Assembly (NCBI GenBank): GCA_947561395.2
Contig: OX387182.1
Location: forward strand, 5,380,595 to 5,444,594
From: Buxus sempervirens
Lineage: Eukaryota > Streptophyta > Magnoliopsida > Buxales > Buxaceae
Reading direction: 5' to 3'
Length of the DNA stretch: 64,000 bases
Shown: positions 24,054 to 36,630 of the stretch, piece after piece
Numbering within the stretch: position 1 is the first letter of the stretch
How the letters are laid out: the number at the start of each line of letters is the position of its first letter
Notes under the pieces: generated by a model
The model's input: only the letters and a program-made list of their open reading frames with translations
Told to the model about the DNA's origin: nothing
Database searches by the model: none
Made by a program: the position numbers and the translations under genes

Positions 24054-26271
24054 ATGCGGAGCTGCTTCCTCCATTTCCGCTCGCTTTCTCTTCTATTTCT
24101 TCTCCTTTCAGGTAATTCTCTTCAAGCTTCTTTAATAACTTGCTTTAGATTCAGTTTCATGGAGTTAAATTATATCTGAATACAGTGAAGATCTGATACG
24201 GTAAGAGTGGCGTTATAGTTTCTTGTTCGAAGTTCGGACGGTTTTTTTTGGTTTCTGTATTATGATGCGACAACTGTTTTTGCTGATTTTTTATGCGAGT
24301 ACTGTTTGTTCTTGACGCAACCGTTTGTTTTTGTGAGATTCATATGAAAATGAAGCATTGAGAAAGGTTTTAGAATACTCTGGTTAGTTTTTTTGACTTT
24401 TATGTTCATTCCTTCTGGTCAAAGGATTTGGAGGCTGATTTGTATAATCAGAAATGGAGGCTTTGGAGTTCAATTCCTTCTTGTTTATTTCCTCTTTCTT
24501 TGATGATCAATTCTAGTTCCCTGTTTTTTTACTGTAATTTGCTGAGTTTAATGTTATTTGAATCTGTAATTTTTTGAATTTAAACTCTAATTTTTGGTTT
24601 CAAAGCATAAGGTTTTGTTTAAGAGACTGAGAATTTTTTTTTCTTTTTTTAGCCATTTGGATCTGATATGCGATATTATCATATTTAGATTTAACAGAAG
24701 TTCTTAGAGGATGATGAAGAATCTAGTTCATGAAATTCGTATAAATTATTTCCTGGATTTCTATTTTATGTCAAGTTATTCAATTTATCTTAAACATTTT
24801 AGTTAAAGCTAGAATTGGACACTGAATTTAATAGGAACATAGAGTTTAAAACTAATAGTAATTAATTTATACATGCCCCTGAAATTTCTAGAAATTTTTT
24901 AGATGATCTCACCATTATACTAGCGACCATGACTTCATGAATTTGATTTCTGTTTTCAAAATCTTCCTTAATGGAGTTTCTATTTGAACTTGGCAATCCC
25001 ATTTTGTAGCAATTCTTAATTTCTATTTGTTGTGCTCGAATTTTTTTTCCAGGTTATTTTGTCCAAATCCTTGGACTTGGTGTTGGAATCAATTATGGTC
25101 AGATTGCAAACAATCTCCCATCTCCAGCTCAGGTCTCTTTGCTCCTTAGATCTCTCAGTATCAACAGAGTAAAACTCTATGATGCAGACCCGAACGTTCT
25201 ACGTGCCTTCTCCAATTCAAATGTCGACTTCATCGTTTCAGTTGGAAATGAGCAGCTCCAAAACATGGGTGACCCTAGCAAAGCTCAGGAATGGGTAAAA
25301 CAACATATTCAGCCCCACGTTCCCCAGACTAAGATCACTTCCGTCATCGTTGGAAATGAGGTCTTCTCAGGCAACGACACCCAATCAGTGTCTTATGTCG
25401 TCCCAGCAATGAAAAATATCTATGATGCTCTTGTTTCCCTTGGACTTGACAAGCAAATGAATGTCACTACTGCACATTCGCTTACAATCTTAGCAAGCTC
25501 CTTCCCTCCTTCATCTGGGGCTTTTCGGCAAGATCTTACTCAATACATGCAACAGCTTCTTGATTTTCATTCTCAGACTAGGTCACCCTTCCTCATTAAT
25601 GCATATCCTTACTTTGCCTACAAAGGCAGCCCAAATGAGGTGCCATTAGAGTATGTTCTGTTTCAGCCGAATCCAGGGATGACTGACCCAAATACAAATC
25701 TGAATTATGACAACATGTTGTATGCTCAAATTGATGCTGTTTATTCAGCTATTAAAGCAATGGGTCATACAGATGTTGAAGTTAGAATTTCCGAGACAGG
25801 TTGGCCATCTGGAGGAGACCCTGATGAGGCAGGGGCAACACCAGAGAATGCAGGGATTTATAATGGTAACTTGCTTCGCCGGATAGCGGAGAAGCAAGGT
25901 ACTCCGATGATGCCTTCCAATCCGATCAACATTTATGTTTTTGCGCTCTTTAACGAGAATCTTAAGACTGGACCGGCATCAGAAAGGAACTATGGACTAT
26001 ATTATCCGAATGGCAGTGCAGTTTATAACATTGGGTTACGGGGTGATCTTCCAGGGATAGCTTCAGCCTCTACAAAGATTAAGGTAAGAAACAGAGTACA
26101 TGTATTCTCCAAACATTTTCTTTCTTGACTACTGTTTTCATGGGAACTAATGGGTAGGTTAAGAAAATGAGACAATACATTTAATGTGATGCCTTTTCTC
26201 CTGTCATTTTTCAGGTGATGAGCATTCTGGGGTTTTTAATCTTCGCTACAACATTTTTAATCTGTGTTTGA
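24054..26271 (+). CDS. Glucan endo-1,3-beta-glucosidase, GH17, GPI type
   Basis: Three exons, 24054-24111, 25053-26083 and 26215-26271, join in frame to 381 residues. Exon 1 encodes a signal peptide (hydrophobic LSLLFLLLS), and the mature enzyme starts about GVGINYGQ (residues 29-35). GH17 enzymes hydrolyse 1,3-beta-glucan (callose) in walls and at plasmodesmata. The acid/base Glu is E122 in VIVGNEV, and the nucleophile is E267 in RISETGWPSGG. There is no C-terminal X8/CBM43 domain. The last exon gives a hydrophobic tail (SILGFLIFATTFLICV), which suggests a GPI-anchor signal. If the second intron were retained, the protein would end in KVRNRVHVFSKHFLS and lose the hydrophobic tail. The exon 1/exon 2 split within the signal-peptide region is typical of the family. 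The start has a good context (GAGATGC) and is the first ATG after the TATA box. Confidence 0.93.
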
Positions 26272-28595
26272 GAAGGGATTCTACATTCTACAATCTCCAA
26301 ATGAGCAAGGAAGAAATCAAGTTAACATAGACGGATTCTAATGGAGGAAATTCAAACTATCCTCATGGTTGCGAGTGAAGATGTTAGAGGTGAGAAACTC
26401 AAATCATTCACTCGACAATACTGCAACTCAGACGCAAGTCTTGAGCTGGTGGACTTAATAGAGTGGGTTGCACCAACCAACCTCTACCCGAGCTGCAACC
26501 ATCAAATCCCTGATTTTAAATGTTTTAGAAAAATTTTGAATAGCGTTTTAGAAGATTTAAAAGAATATAGATATTTCAGCTAGGAAGTTTAATGAAAAAC
26601 TATTTAGAGAAGATTATATATCTGGTTGAATATTGTGATCAATCAGCTGATAAATTTCTATTTCTTGCATGATTAATAGGTAGAATCTGATGTTAGAGGT
26701 GTGCCCTTGTATGTGAACATTTTGAATGAGTGATATCCAATCATGGTTATAATGTCCATCTCCCTTCAATTATTATTTTATTATGGAGTATGGCTATGGA
26801 TTCCCATACTTTATCTTATCTATCCTTGCAATCTTGAAGATGAATCTCCTTCTGAAAAAAATTATTCATGTCTGCAACCAGACAAACCTTCATTTTGATT
26901 CTATATGGCAAAAGAAGACATCACACTTCATCCTTTTGCTTGTCATCCTACCCATTCCTTTTCCAAGGCCGAAAGCTCAAATGTCGTTACTTACAGTTGT
27001 GGTGAAGAAAGCTCCTCACCCTATCTTTAAATACGAATACTTGTCTTCCTTATCTTTCTTCTCTTCATTCTTGGGTGGAGTAGAGTTATCCCTCAATATA
27101 TTCTAATTACATATCCATTTCATGATGTGTCTCCTATCCTATTCATATCTCAAGCCAGAGCACATATAGACAGCGGATGAAATATTCTTGCCTTTCCGAG
27201 TGACCAAAAGTTGAATAATTTGATAAACTAGTGTATTCATGAATCTTTTCTATCCTCAATGGTCTGGACCAGCGAATTGTTGTCTCCAGCTGTAGGACCT
27301 TAAGTTGTAAATAGTCCCTCTTGACTTTCAAACAGCTAATTTCATCACAGTCTTTTGATTTTGCCAAAAAACAGATTCTCAAAAGTTCTAAAGAATCAAT
27401 ATCAAATAAAGTTTTTTAAGTCACTTTCTTGTCTTGTGGCTTTCAATATGTGGGGTCAGCCAAATATAAAAGGAAAAGAAAATGTTGGAGCTTGCAATTG
27501 GATTGAAGTGCTATTACATGACATGGTCCCATTAGGATTAGATTGCCAGATAAGACTGAATCTGTTATACCATTGGACATGGTGGCTTGATAGCTACTCC
27601 AATGTCCGGCCTCAAGCTGTGAAAACATCAAAGTATCAAACACCTTGTGGGCAACTAAGACAACTAACTACTCGGTGAACATGGCCCTGGCCTTGAATGC
27701 TCTGAACACCATGGGACCTGCAATCCATGTTTAATTGAACCCTAACTACTTCCAGTAATCTCAAGATATGGTTAACCAGATTTGTGCCAGTGGTTACTCC
27801 AAACCATTTAATGTCTTGTTTTCTGACCTACCAGGATCCTCCTGTTGGGGAAACACTGGACTTATAACCTGCACCCTGCTAACATGAATTTTCTGCTGGG
27901 GTTGGTAAGCCATCCCTCCCATTAGTCTCTTTTGCGGTAGTTAAGAGTCAATTTACGTAGTTATGGCTTACCATGAATGTTCAAACTAATCAGGGCCCAT
28001 TATATTCATTTTCAAGTTGCTAATTAGTTGTTCAATGTTTGTTGTTGCAGGGAAACAAATAGAATCTTTTCAAATGTCATCTAAGCGGAGGTTTAATCTA
28101 CAAGCAAAAAACAAGAGCATTCAATTCCTCATTGCATCACAAGTTTCAACTTTCACTCCTACCATCCTCAAGACCCAAAAGAGAGTAATTAAGATACCCT
28201 GTCTATTATAAATGATGATCTAGTAATAAGATGTACCAGTACCCAATACATGTATACTACCATAAGGAAATAGAAACATTTTTTTCTTCACTAATTTCTA
28301 TCAAGGAGAGAATTAAACGTCCTAGAATCTAGCTTACTTCTTTATCTTTTTTCTTTTTTTCCTTTTGGTCAATGGCTTACCATTGTATTCCTCATGTTAA
28401 CGGGTCTCTTTTTAGTAGACACTACATGTAGCATTAACTCGTTTGAAGTATGTTTGGTTAGTGATTGTTTTTACTTATGTTTGGTTAGTGATTGCTTTTA
28501 TGTAAGTAAAAAGTTCACCCATACTATTACCACCTATCATCCCCATGAGCACAACCACCAGGCTAACTCCCAACACCACTACCAAAACCTATCTA
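26272..28595. other. Gene-free spacer after GH17
   Basis: The first few hundred bases are the GH17 3' UTR. Short open stretches such as 26341-26583 have no recognisable domain. The rest is AT-rich, unstructured sequence with no element I can name. Confidence 0.5.
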
Positions 28596-28920
28596 CGTGT
28601 TAAGGAATATATTAAATATATAAAGTTCACATATATTATTAGCTTAAGCTTTTAGTAGAAACCGAATTCTATATGGTATCAGAGCTTTAGGCAAATGCCA
28701 AGGTCTTGAGTTCAAACCTCTACTTTACCTGTTGAAAAAAAAAATATTCCACATATAAGGCTTCCCTAAAACAGGTTTGAGTTTGACCCACATGGGAGGG
28801 GGAGTATTAAGGAATGTATTAAATTTATAAAGTCCATCCCTACTAGGAATATATTAAAAATATAATGTTCACCCCTACCAAGCTAATAGTAGTGGTGAAC
28901 TTTATATATTGAATATGTTC
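28596..28920. mobile_element. TRIM-like miniature LTR-element fossil
   Basis: Two short AT-rich terminal repeats starting (T)GTTAAGGAATATATTAAAT and TATTAAGGAATGTATTAAAT flank a ~130-base interior. The interior starts with TGGTATCAGAGC, complementary to the 3' end of initiator tRNA-Met and used as an LTR-element primer site, and ends with a purine tract (GGGAGGGGGAG). No protein is encoded, as in TRIMs. The two repeats differ at several places, so it is not recent. Confidence 0.65.
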
Positions 28921-29829
28921 CTTAACACTACCCATCCACCACCACCATCATCATCACTATCGCTACAATTACCATTGTCTCCACCGCAATTATCATCCAC
29001 CCATTCACTCACCAACCATGAAATCTCCAGCCACCGCCGCCACCACCCTCACCATCAACCCACTTACCCATCACCATACCTTAACAACCATCACTACCTA
29101 TCTCCACCATAACAATGTATTCTGCCATTTTTATACTCTGTTACTTTTTTTTTAAGCAAAGCAAAGGTGAATCAAGTAGTTTTGTTTTACTTAAATTTTT
29201 GGATAAAAATAAAAATAATCTTCTTCTTTTTTCAACAGAAGCAATACCGAACGCGGTTTCTCTTACTTAATTCTTCATTTTCCACAGGATTTTGAGCAGA
29301 TTATTGAAAATCTGGATCGCATCATTTTCATAAGATATTGATGATAAGCACCTCCAATCCATGTCAATGTATTAAACATTATTTAAATTATCCAGAGGGT
29401 CAAGTGGCTCACTACCTGATGGTGTTAGCCTGTCGGGCTTTCACTTCATTGTCGCATATATGCTAAACATTCAAGTATTATCACAAACTACTTTCAAAAC
29501 CTGCAATTATAGCTCCTGCTGATGGTAACAACCGCTCAGAATCATGAAGAAACTACTGGCAAGAATTGTCCATATCTTCCCAATCTCATCAATGATAATA
29601 AAAAGAAATCTTTATTTCCTCAGTTATTGTCCCTGTGGAGCCGTTGAATTCCAAATGAACGATCAATTACCCCTAATAAAAGTCTCATTACAGCTGCCAA
29701 CTACAGCAACAAACCTTCCCCACTTTTTTTTTTTTTTTTTAATGAAACCTTCCCCACTTCATGCCTGTTGCGTGTGCAGTGGCGATAACCACATCGTCCA
29801 TTAAAAAAATGGCAAATCTCCTTCAAGAC
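28921..29829. other. Spacer with ACC-rich low-complexity stretch
   Basis: 28930-29110 is CACCACCATCATCACC-rich low-complexity DNA. The remainder, to 29829, shows no gene or named repeat. Confidence 0.5.
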
Positions 29830-30057
29830 GAAACCAGAACATACCGTCATGTGAGTGAGACAGCTAAAAGGGTACAAAAGATCTATAAGGGCTCGGATTG
29901 AATTGATGTAGCGCAGTGGGTAAACCCCGTTGGCCTAAGGAAAACAGTTTTTAACTAAGGGTGAAAAATATTCTGGATTTAAGCTCCTTGTTCAAGTGGG
30001 ATCCACCACTATCAATAGCTTCTTACTACTTAGGGTTTTACTCTTTTAACTGTCAAA

Positions 30058-30562
30058 TAGGGCTGTCAATGGGTCGGATAAAGATCCGAATTCGACCCGA
30101 TTATCCGAATATGGATCTTAGCTTTAGATCCGATTATATTTGGATTCGAATATGGTATTGCACATATTCGACCTGATAAAGATCCGACCATTTATTTTGT
30201 ATATATGTTATGTTTTTTAGGCCTTTTTAAGTCTTTTTATATATTAGTATTAGTATAGAAGGAATGAAGATTTCATATAATATTTATTGATATAAGGTCA
30301 TAATATAAGACAAATTTGAATTAACACATCCTTATTTGATCCACTAACTTAAGGTTTATAATATCTTAATTTTTTTTCATATATAATGTAATCGGATTCG
30401 GATATCGGATAAGGATAATCGGTCGTATTCGAATTCGGATCGAATTCGGTATTAAATGTGAAAGATCCGTCGGATAATCGGTTCGAATTCGTCGGATTTT
30501 CTTATCGGATCGAATTCGTATCTTATTAGACCCGTACCGTATTCGACCCGTTTACAACCCTA
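30058..30562. mobile_element. hAT MITE copy 1 in the array
   Basis: Starts TAGGGCTGTCAATGGGTCGG and ends GTTTACAACCCTA. The right flank is GTCAAAAC (30563-30570); the left flank is a shortened GTCAAA. The interior is ATCCGATT/TTCGGAT-rich. Non-coding, 505 bases. Confidence 0.88.
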
Positions 30563-31042
30563 GTCAAAACCCATTTAAACCAGACCATACCGTCCATGTG
30601 ACTGAGACAGCTAAAAGGGTACAAAAGATCTATAAGGGCTCGGATTGAATTGACGTAACGCAGTCGGTAAACCCCATTGGCCTAAGAAAAGCAGTTTTTA
30701 ACTAAGGGTGCAAAATATTTTGGATTTAAGCTCCTTATTCAAGTGGGATCCACCACTATCAATAGCTTCTTACTACATAGGGTTTTACTCTTTTAATTGT
30801 TAAAACCCATTGAAACCAGACCATACAGTCCATGTGAGTGAGACAACTAAAAGGGTACAAAAGATCTATAAGGGCTCGGATTGAATTGACGTAACACAGT
30901 CGATAGACCCCATTGGCCTAAGGAAAGTAGTTTTTAACTAAGGGTGCAAAATATTTTGGATTTAAGCTCCTTGTTCAAGTGGGATCCACCACTATCAATA
31001 GCTTCTTACTACTTAGGGTCTTACTCTTTTAACTGTCAAAAC

Positions 31043-31569
31043 TAGGGCTGTCAATGGGTCGGATAAAGATCCGAATCCAAGCCGAATTCGACTCGATTAT
31101 CCGAATATGGATCTTAGCTTTAAATCCGATTATCCGAATAAGATCCGATTATATTCGGATTCGAATATGGTATTGCACATATTCGACCCGATAAAATCCA
31201 ACCGTTTATTTTGTATATATGTTTTGTTTTTTTAGGCCTTTTTAAGTCTTTTTATATATTAGTATAGAAGGAATGAAGATTTCATATAATATTTATTGAT
31301 TTAAGGTCATAATATAAGACAAATTTGAATTAATACATCCTTATTTGATCCACTAACTTAAGGTTTATAATATCTTAATTTTTTTCCATATATAATGTAA
31401 TCGGATTCGGATATCGGATAATCGGTCGGATTCGAATTCGGATCGAATTCAGTATTAGATGTGAAAGATCCGTCGGATAATTGGTTCGAATTCGGATATC
31501 GGATTTTCTTCTCGGATCGAATTCGGATCTTAGCAGATCTGTACTGTATTCGACTCGTTTACAACCCTA
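31043..31569. mobile_element. hAT MITE copy 2 in the array
   Basis: The same element, 527 bases, has intact 8-base flanks GTCAAAAC on both sides (31035-31042 and 31570-31577). The left end is TAGGGCTGTCAATGGG and the right end TTTACAACCCTA. Confidence 0.92.
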
Positions 31570-32068
31570 GTCAAAACCCATTGAAACCAGACCATACTGT
31601 CATGTGAGTATGGAAAGCAGTTTTTAACTAAGGGCTCGGATTGAATTGACGTAAGGGCTCGGATTGAATTGACGTAACTCAGTCGGTAAACCCCATTGGC
31701 CTAAGGAAAGCAGTTTTTAACTAAGGGTGCAAAATATTTTGGATTTAAGCTCCTTGTTCAAGTGGGATCCACCACTATCAAGTATCAATAGCTTCTTATT
31801 ACTTAGGGTTTTACTTTTTTAATTGTCAAAACCCATTGAAACTAGACCATACCATCCATGTGAGTGAGACAGCTAAAATGGTACAAAAGATCTATAAGGG
31901 CTCGGATTGAATTGAAGTAACGCAGTCGGTAAACCCCATTGGCCTAAGAAAAGCAGTTTTTAACTAAGGGTGCAAAATATTTTGGATTTAAGCTCCTTGT
32001 TCAAGTGGGATCCACCACTATCAATAGCTTCTTACTACTTAGGGTTTTACACTTTTAACTGTCAAAAC

Positions 32069-32576
32069 TAGGGCTGTCAATGGGCGGATAAAAATCCGAA
32101 TCCGATCCGAATTCGACCCGTTTATCCGAATATGGATCTTAGCTTTAGATCCGATTATCCGAATAAGATCCGATTATTCTAATCCGATTATATTCGGATT
32201 CAAATATGGTATTGCACATATTCAACCCGATAAAGATCCGACCGTTTATTTTGTATATATGTTATGTTTTTTTAGGCCTTTTAAAGTCTTTTTATATATT
32301 AGTATAGAAGGAATGAAGATTTCATATAATATTTATTGATTTAAGGTCATAATATAAGACAAATTTGAATTAATACATCCTTATTTGATCCACTAACTTA
32401 AGGTTTATAATATGTTAATTTTTTCCATATATAATGTAATCGGATTTGGATATCGGATAATCGGTCAGATTTGAATTCGGATCGAATTCAGTATTAGATG
32501 TGAAAGATCTGTCGGATAATCGGTTCGAATCGGATCTTAGCAGATCTGTACCGTATTCGACCCGTTTACAACCCTA
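32069..32576. mobile_element. hAT MITE copy 3 in the array
   Basis: The same element, 508 bases, is flanked by GTCAAAAC at 32061-32068 and 32577-32584. It has small internal differences from the other copies, including a shortened right-hand subterminal region. Confidence 0.92.
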
Positions 32577-32820
32577 GTCAAAACCCATTGAAACTAGAGC
32601 ATACCGTCCATGTAAGTGAGATAGCTAAAAGGGTACAAAAGATCTATAAGGGCTTGAATTGAATTGACATAACGCAGTCGGTAAACCCCATTGGCTTAAG
32701 GAAAGCAGTTTTTAACTGAGGGTGCAAAATATTTTGGATTTAAGCTCCTTGTTCAAGTGGGATCCACCACTATCAATAGCTTCTTACTACTTAGGGTTTT
32801 ACTCTTTTAATTGTCAAAAC

Positions 32821-33343
32821 TAGGGCTGTCAATGGGTCAGATAAAGATCCGAATCCGATCAGAATTCGACCCGATTATCCGAATATGGATCTTAGCTTTA
32901 GATCCGATTATCCGAATAAGATCTGATTATTCGAATCCGATTATATTCGGATTCGAATATAGTATTGCACATATTAAACCTGATAAAGATCCGACCGTTT
33001 ATTTTGTATATATGTTATGTTTTTTTAGGCATTTTTAAAGTCTTTTTATATATTATTATAGAATGAATGAAGATTTCATATGATATTTATTGATTTAAGG
33101 TCATAATATAAGACAAATTTGAATTAATACATCCTTATTTGATCCACTAACTTAAGGTTTATAATATCTTAATTTTTTTCCATATATAATGTATTCGGAT
33201 TCGGATATCGGATAATCGGTCGGATTTGAATTTGGATCAAATTCGGTATTAGATGTGAAAGATAATCGGTTCGAATTTGAATATCGGATTTTCTTATTGG
33301 ATCTTAGCAGATCTGTACCGTATTCGACCCGTTTACAACCCTA
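32821..33343. mobile_element. hAT MITE copy 4 in the array
   Basis: The same element, 523 bases, is flanked by GTCAAAAC at 32813-32820 and 33344-33351. The left end is TAGGGCTGTCAATGGG and the right end TTTACAACCCTA. Confidence 0.92.
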
Positions 33344-33587
33344 GTCAAAACCCATTGAAACCAAACCATACCGTCCACGTGAGTGAGACAGCTAAAAGGG
33401 TACAAATGATCTATAAGGGCTCAGATTGAATTGACGTAACGCAGTCGGTAAGCCCCATTGGCCTAAGGAAAGCAATTTTTAACTAAGGGTGCAAAATATT
33501 TTGGATTTAAGCTCCTTGTTCAAGTGGGATCCACCACTGTCAATAGCTCCTTACTACTTAGGGCTTTACTCTTTTAACTGTCAAAAC

Positions 33588-35306
33588 CCATAAGAAATAG
33601 ATTGTGGGTTTTGGTCAAATTTTACCATCTGATTTGAAATACAACTTTCAAAAACCCTACCAAAAAGCTAAGTGGACTCTAGAACCAAAATCCAAAATCC
33701 AAAAACCTTACCAATATGTTCAGTTCATTTTTTGGTTTTTGGGTTGGAGTGGTCAATTCTCAATTCAAACCAAATGAAACCGAGTTGCACCCCCAATCTA
33801 TATCTATACCATATATAATAAGAATAGGCTTTTTGAATAAGCATGCCAGCAGCTATGCATCACTTCACAAAAAACCCTTACCGTTCGTTGTTAAAGCATA
33901 ATTAATATAGAATTAAAATAGTCAAAACTTTCCTATTTGTTTAAAATTTGGACAGGTGCAAAACTTTTTTTTTGCCGTACAAGTTAAATTAACTATAAAT
34001 CTATAACTAATAAAAAAAGATTAAAAAATTTTAAAAAAATAGAAAATTCTAAATAGGAGGGCAAAGTCAAGGGTGATAGGCCCCATCGGAGTCATCGCAC
34101 GCAAATTGAAAGCTAATATTGGTAAGAGAAAATGGGCGGATGGTGATGGAGGAGGAGAATGACTAGGTTTGGCGTAAGTGTCGTGTCATCGATGCCGCCT
34201 TTTGACCAATGTTGGATGCTGGTGACGGGCCATTGAGAAGGCCGTTGAAACTTTGAAAATGCCTTAACTTTCAATTTGATTGTTGATTGCGATGATTAAA
34301 ATGATAACTGCCGGCCAATATGTACTAGAACAACTTTCTTGATGTGAAATTTGTGGTTGTGGGTTAATATGAAATCTTTCTTTATTCTTTTCCTATCTTA
34401 CTTGCTAAAACAAATTTATTGGTGGTGAAAATGTTAATTTTTCTTTTTCTCTGGAAAATAATTAACTTCCAAAAAAATATAGAAGTGATTTTTCCTATAA
34501 TTAGAAAAATATTTTATCCCATTTAAATTTTCATTAAAACAAATATGAAGAAAGTTTCAAAGTTTTGAAAAATATTTCTTTTTTCCACCCTTCTGATGAA
34601 ACAAACATAATCTTCGGGTAAGAGAGAGCCTTGGTATTTCAATCTTTGAAGCATGAGAGGATTGGCTGTTATGAAAAATATCGGAATACCAGGTTTTCTA
34701 TGACCCCTTTTTTTTTTTTTCGTGAATGAGAAGGGAAGAAGGGGCTACCAGCATGGCCAAGCCCCCTTGATTTTGACCAAAGTGGCTTTTTCGTTGCCAC
34801 GGAGTGTTTGGATTGAGCCATAGCTACCAACCATCCTGGCTTTGTCGGGAGGATTGTACTGTCAACACAGCATCACAAAAGTGTAATGAACTTTGCAGAC
34901 AAAGGGTCTAATTCTTGGGACTAATGGAGCTTTGATCCTAAGACCTCCAAACCACATGTAATGGGAGTAGCGGCAAGACTATTGGGCCACCACTTCCGTG
35001 GTAGGTTTTTTGTGACTATGACAACTCGGATTTTGGCCTGTGTCAGTGTTCACAAATAGGTGATAGCTTTGTGGGCCTGGAGTGGAAAATGGGCTTTCGT
35101 ATTCCCTTGTGTTAGTTAACGATACAGGCAGCCAGACTTGAGGCCGTTACTTTTTTATTGGGTTTGTTTGTACATTTAGAAACCGTAGATTTTAAGCTTT
35201 AAGCAAACCAAAGAGATTGCGTTTAATGGTGAAAATCTGCACAAGACAAAACCCTGTTAGCAACCACTTACTGTGGTTTTAGCGAATTTAGGTTCATAAG
35301 TTTTCA
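33588..35306. other. Gene-free spacer between repeat blocks
   Basis: No gene is supported. TCTATACCATATATAATAAG near 33806 resembles a plant Helitron 5' end, but no matching CTRR end is visible. The rest is AT-rich with poly-T and poly-A tracts. Confidence 0.4.
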
Positions 35307-35314
35307 GTCACCAA

Positions 35315-36073
35315 TAGGGCTGCAATTCGGTGCGGTTCCATTCAGGTTGGCCTCAACCCAAGACCAAACCAAGGTTATTGATGGTCGGCCCAAAACCGAA
35401 CTGAACCGACCTCAGAAGTGAAATACCCAAACCGAAAACTGAACCGATTATTTAAATAAAACCCGTAACCCAACCCAACCCAAACCGAACCGAATTGCAA
35501 ATTTCAGTTTGGTTCGATTCAGTTTGGGTCATTTTCCCATTCTTAAAGCCTGTTATCAAGAGAGAGATTTCCACTTTTGCCCAAAAAAAAAAATTTTAAA
35601 GAATATATACAACAAATTTAAAGGATCATCACTTACATGCGGTCCAATCCCTTAAGTAGTTCACATGCATACATAAGATGGAGCAAAGAGCTTAGAATCC
35701 CAAGTCATATGTTAATTGTTTTGGATCGCACTTTTGAGCTCATGAATCAATTTAATAATTAACTACAAAGATTTATAAAATAATAATCTTTTTCATTATT
35801 TTATAACTTATAATTTATAAGTTATATTTTATTATTACAACTTTATCTATTATATATTTGATATATATTATTATATTGTGGTTCAATTCCGTTCAGGTGA
35901 ACACTTAGGAAATTCGGTTCGGTTTGGTTAACCCAAAACCGAACCAAACAAATTCAGTTCTCTATTTTTAGAACCAAAACCTACCCAAAGACTATATAAC
36001 CCAAACCAAACTGACCCAAAGTCGAGTTTGATCGATTCGGTTTCGGTTTTAACCGACCCAAGTTGCAGCCCTA
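35315..36073. mobile_element. hAT-like non-autonomous element, 759 bp
   Basis: The termini are TAGGGCTGCAATTCGG and ACCCAAGTTGCAGCCCTA (inverted repeats). They are flanked by GTCACCAA (35307-35314) and GTCACCAG (36074-36081), an 8-base target duplication with one difference. The subterminal regions are rich in CCAAACCGAACC and its complement; the centre is AT-rich. No transposase. Confidence 0.85.
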
Positions 36074-36284
36074 GTCACCAGAACCAACTTTTTTGGTTCT
36101 GAGAGCCATCCACTGGGTAGCAGTTACCATTAGGGGTTTAACACGGTATGGTTAAAACCGCACTCAAACTAACTTCGGTTTTGGTTAAAAATTCTCTAAC
36201 TTGATCTAATTTGGTTCAGTTTTGGGTTGGATGCTCAGTTAAACCGAACCAAATTCATATATTTCTCTAAACCGAATCAAATCG

Positions 36285-36288
<4 letters not shown>

Positions 36289-36349
<61 letters not shown>
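36289..36349. repeat. (TA)n microsatellite, ~30 repeats
   Basis: Uninterrupted TA dinucleotides lie in the centre of the hAT-related block. Length is likely polymorphic. Confidence 0.95.
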
Positions 36350-36352
<3 letters not shown>

Positions 36353-36630
36353 ACATAAAATGTTAAACTTTGAAATTTTACCTTTAAACTTTGAAGATAT
36401 TATGAATAATGCCCTCATTTAAGCATAAGCATTTGTTTGTTTAACCTGAATCGTGTAATTTAGTTTGGTTTGGGTTTTGGTTTTCTTATTTGTTTTCAGT
36501 TCAGTTTAGTTTTTGGTTTTATATTTTCGGGTTTCAATTTGGTTCAGTTTTGTTGGGTTGGCTACAAGTATTTTCGGTTTGGTCTTAGATTGACCTCAAC
36601 CCCAGTTGCACCCCTAATTTCAGTTGACCA

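Larger units (their letters stand above)
29830..33587. repeat. Tandem array: seven ~235 bp units, four carrying a hAT MITE
   Basis: The basic unit is about 235 bases. It runs from CCATTGAAACCAGACCATACC through GATCTATAAGGGCTCGG and CAAGTGGGATCCACCACTA to TTTTAACTGTCAAAAC. Seven units start at about 29830, 30571, 30807, 31578, 31833, 32585 and 33352. Units 1, 3, 5 and 6 are followed by a ~505-527 base hAT MITE. The junctions of units 2/3 and 4/5 are empty, reading TGT(T/C)AAAACCCATTGAAAC without interruption. Unit 4 is internally rearranged. Unit 1 contains TAGCGCAGTGGG (29909-29920), a match to a Pol III A box, but the B box is poor. Confidence 0.92.

Noticed and set aside
29830-33587. CRISPR-like or satellite interpretation of the array
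   Set aside because: Units are ~235 bases and the alternating segments are hAT MITEs with target duplications, not short repeats with unique spacers.
33806-33850. Second Helitron 5' end (TCTATACCATATATAATAAG)
   Set aside because: No CTRR end with a hairpin was found downstream; left as a note in the spacer entry.
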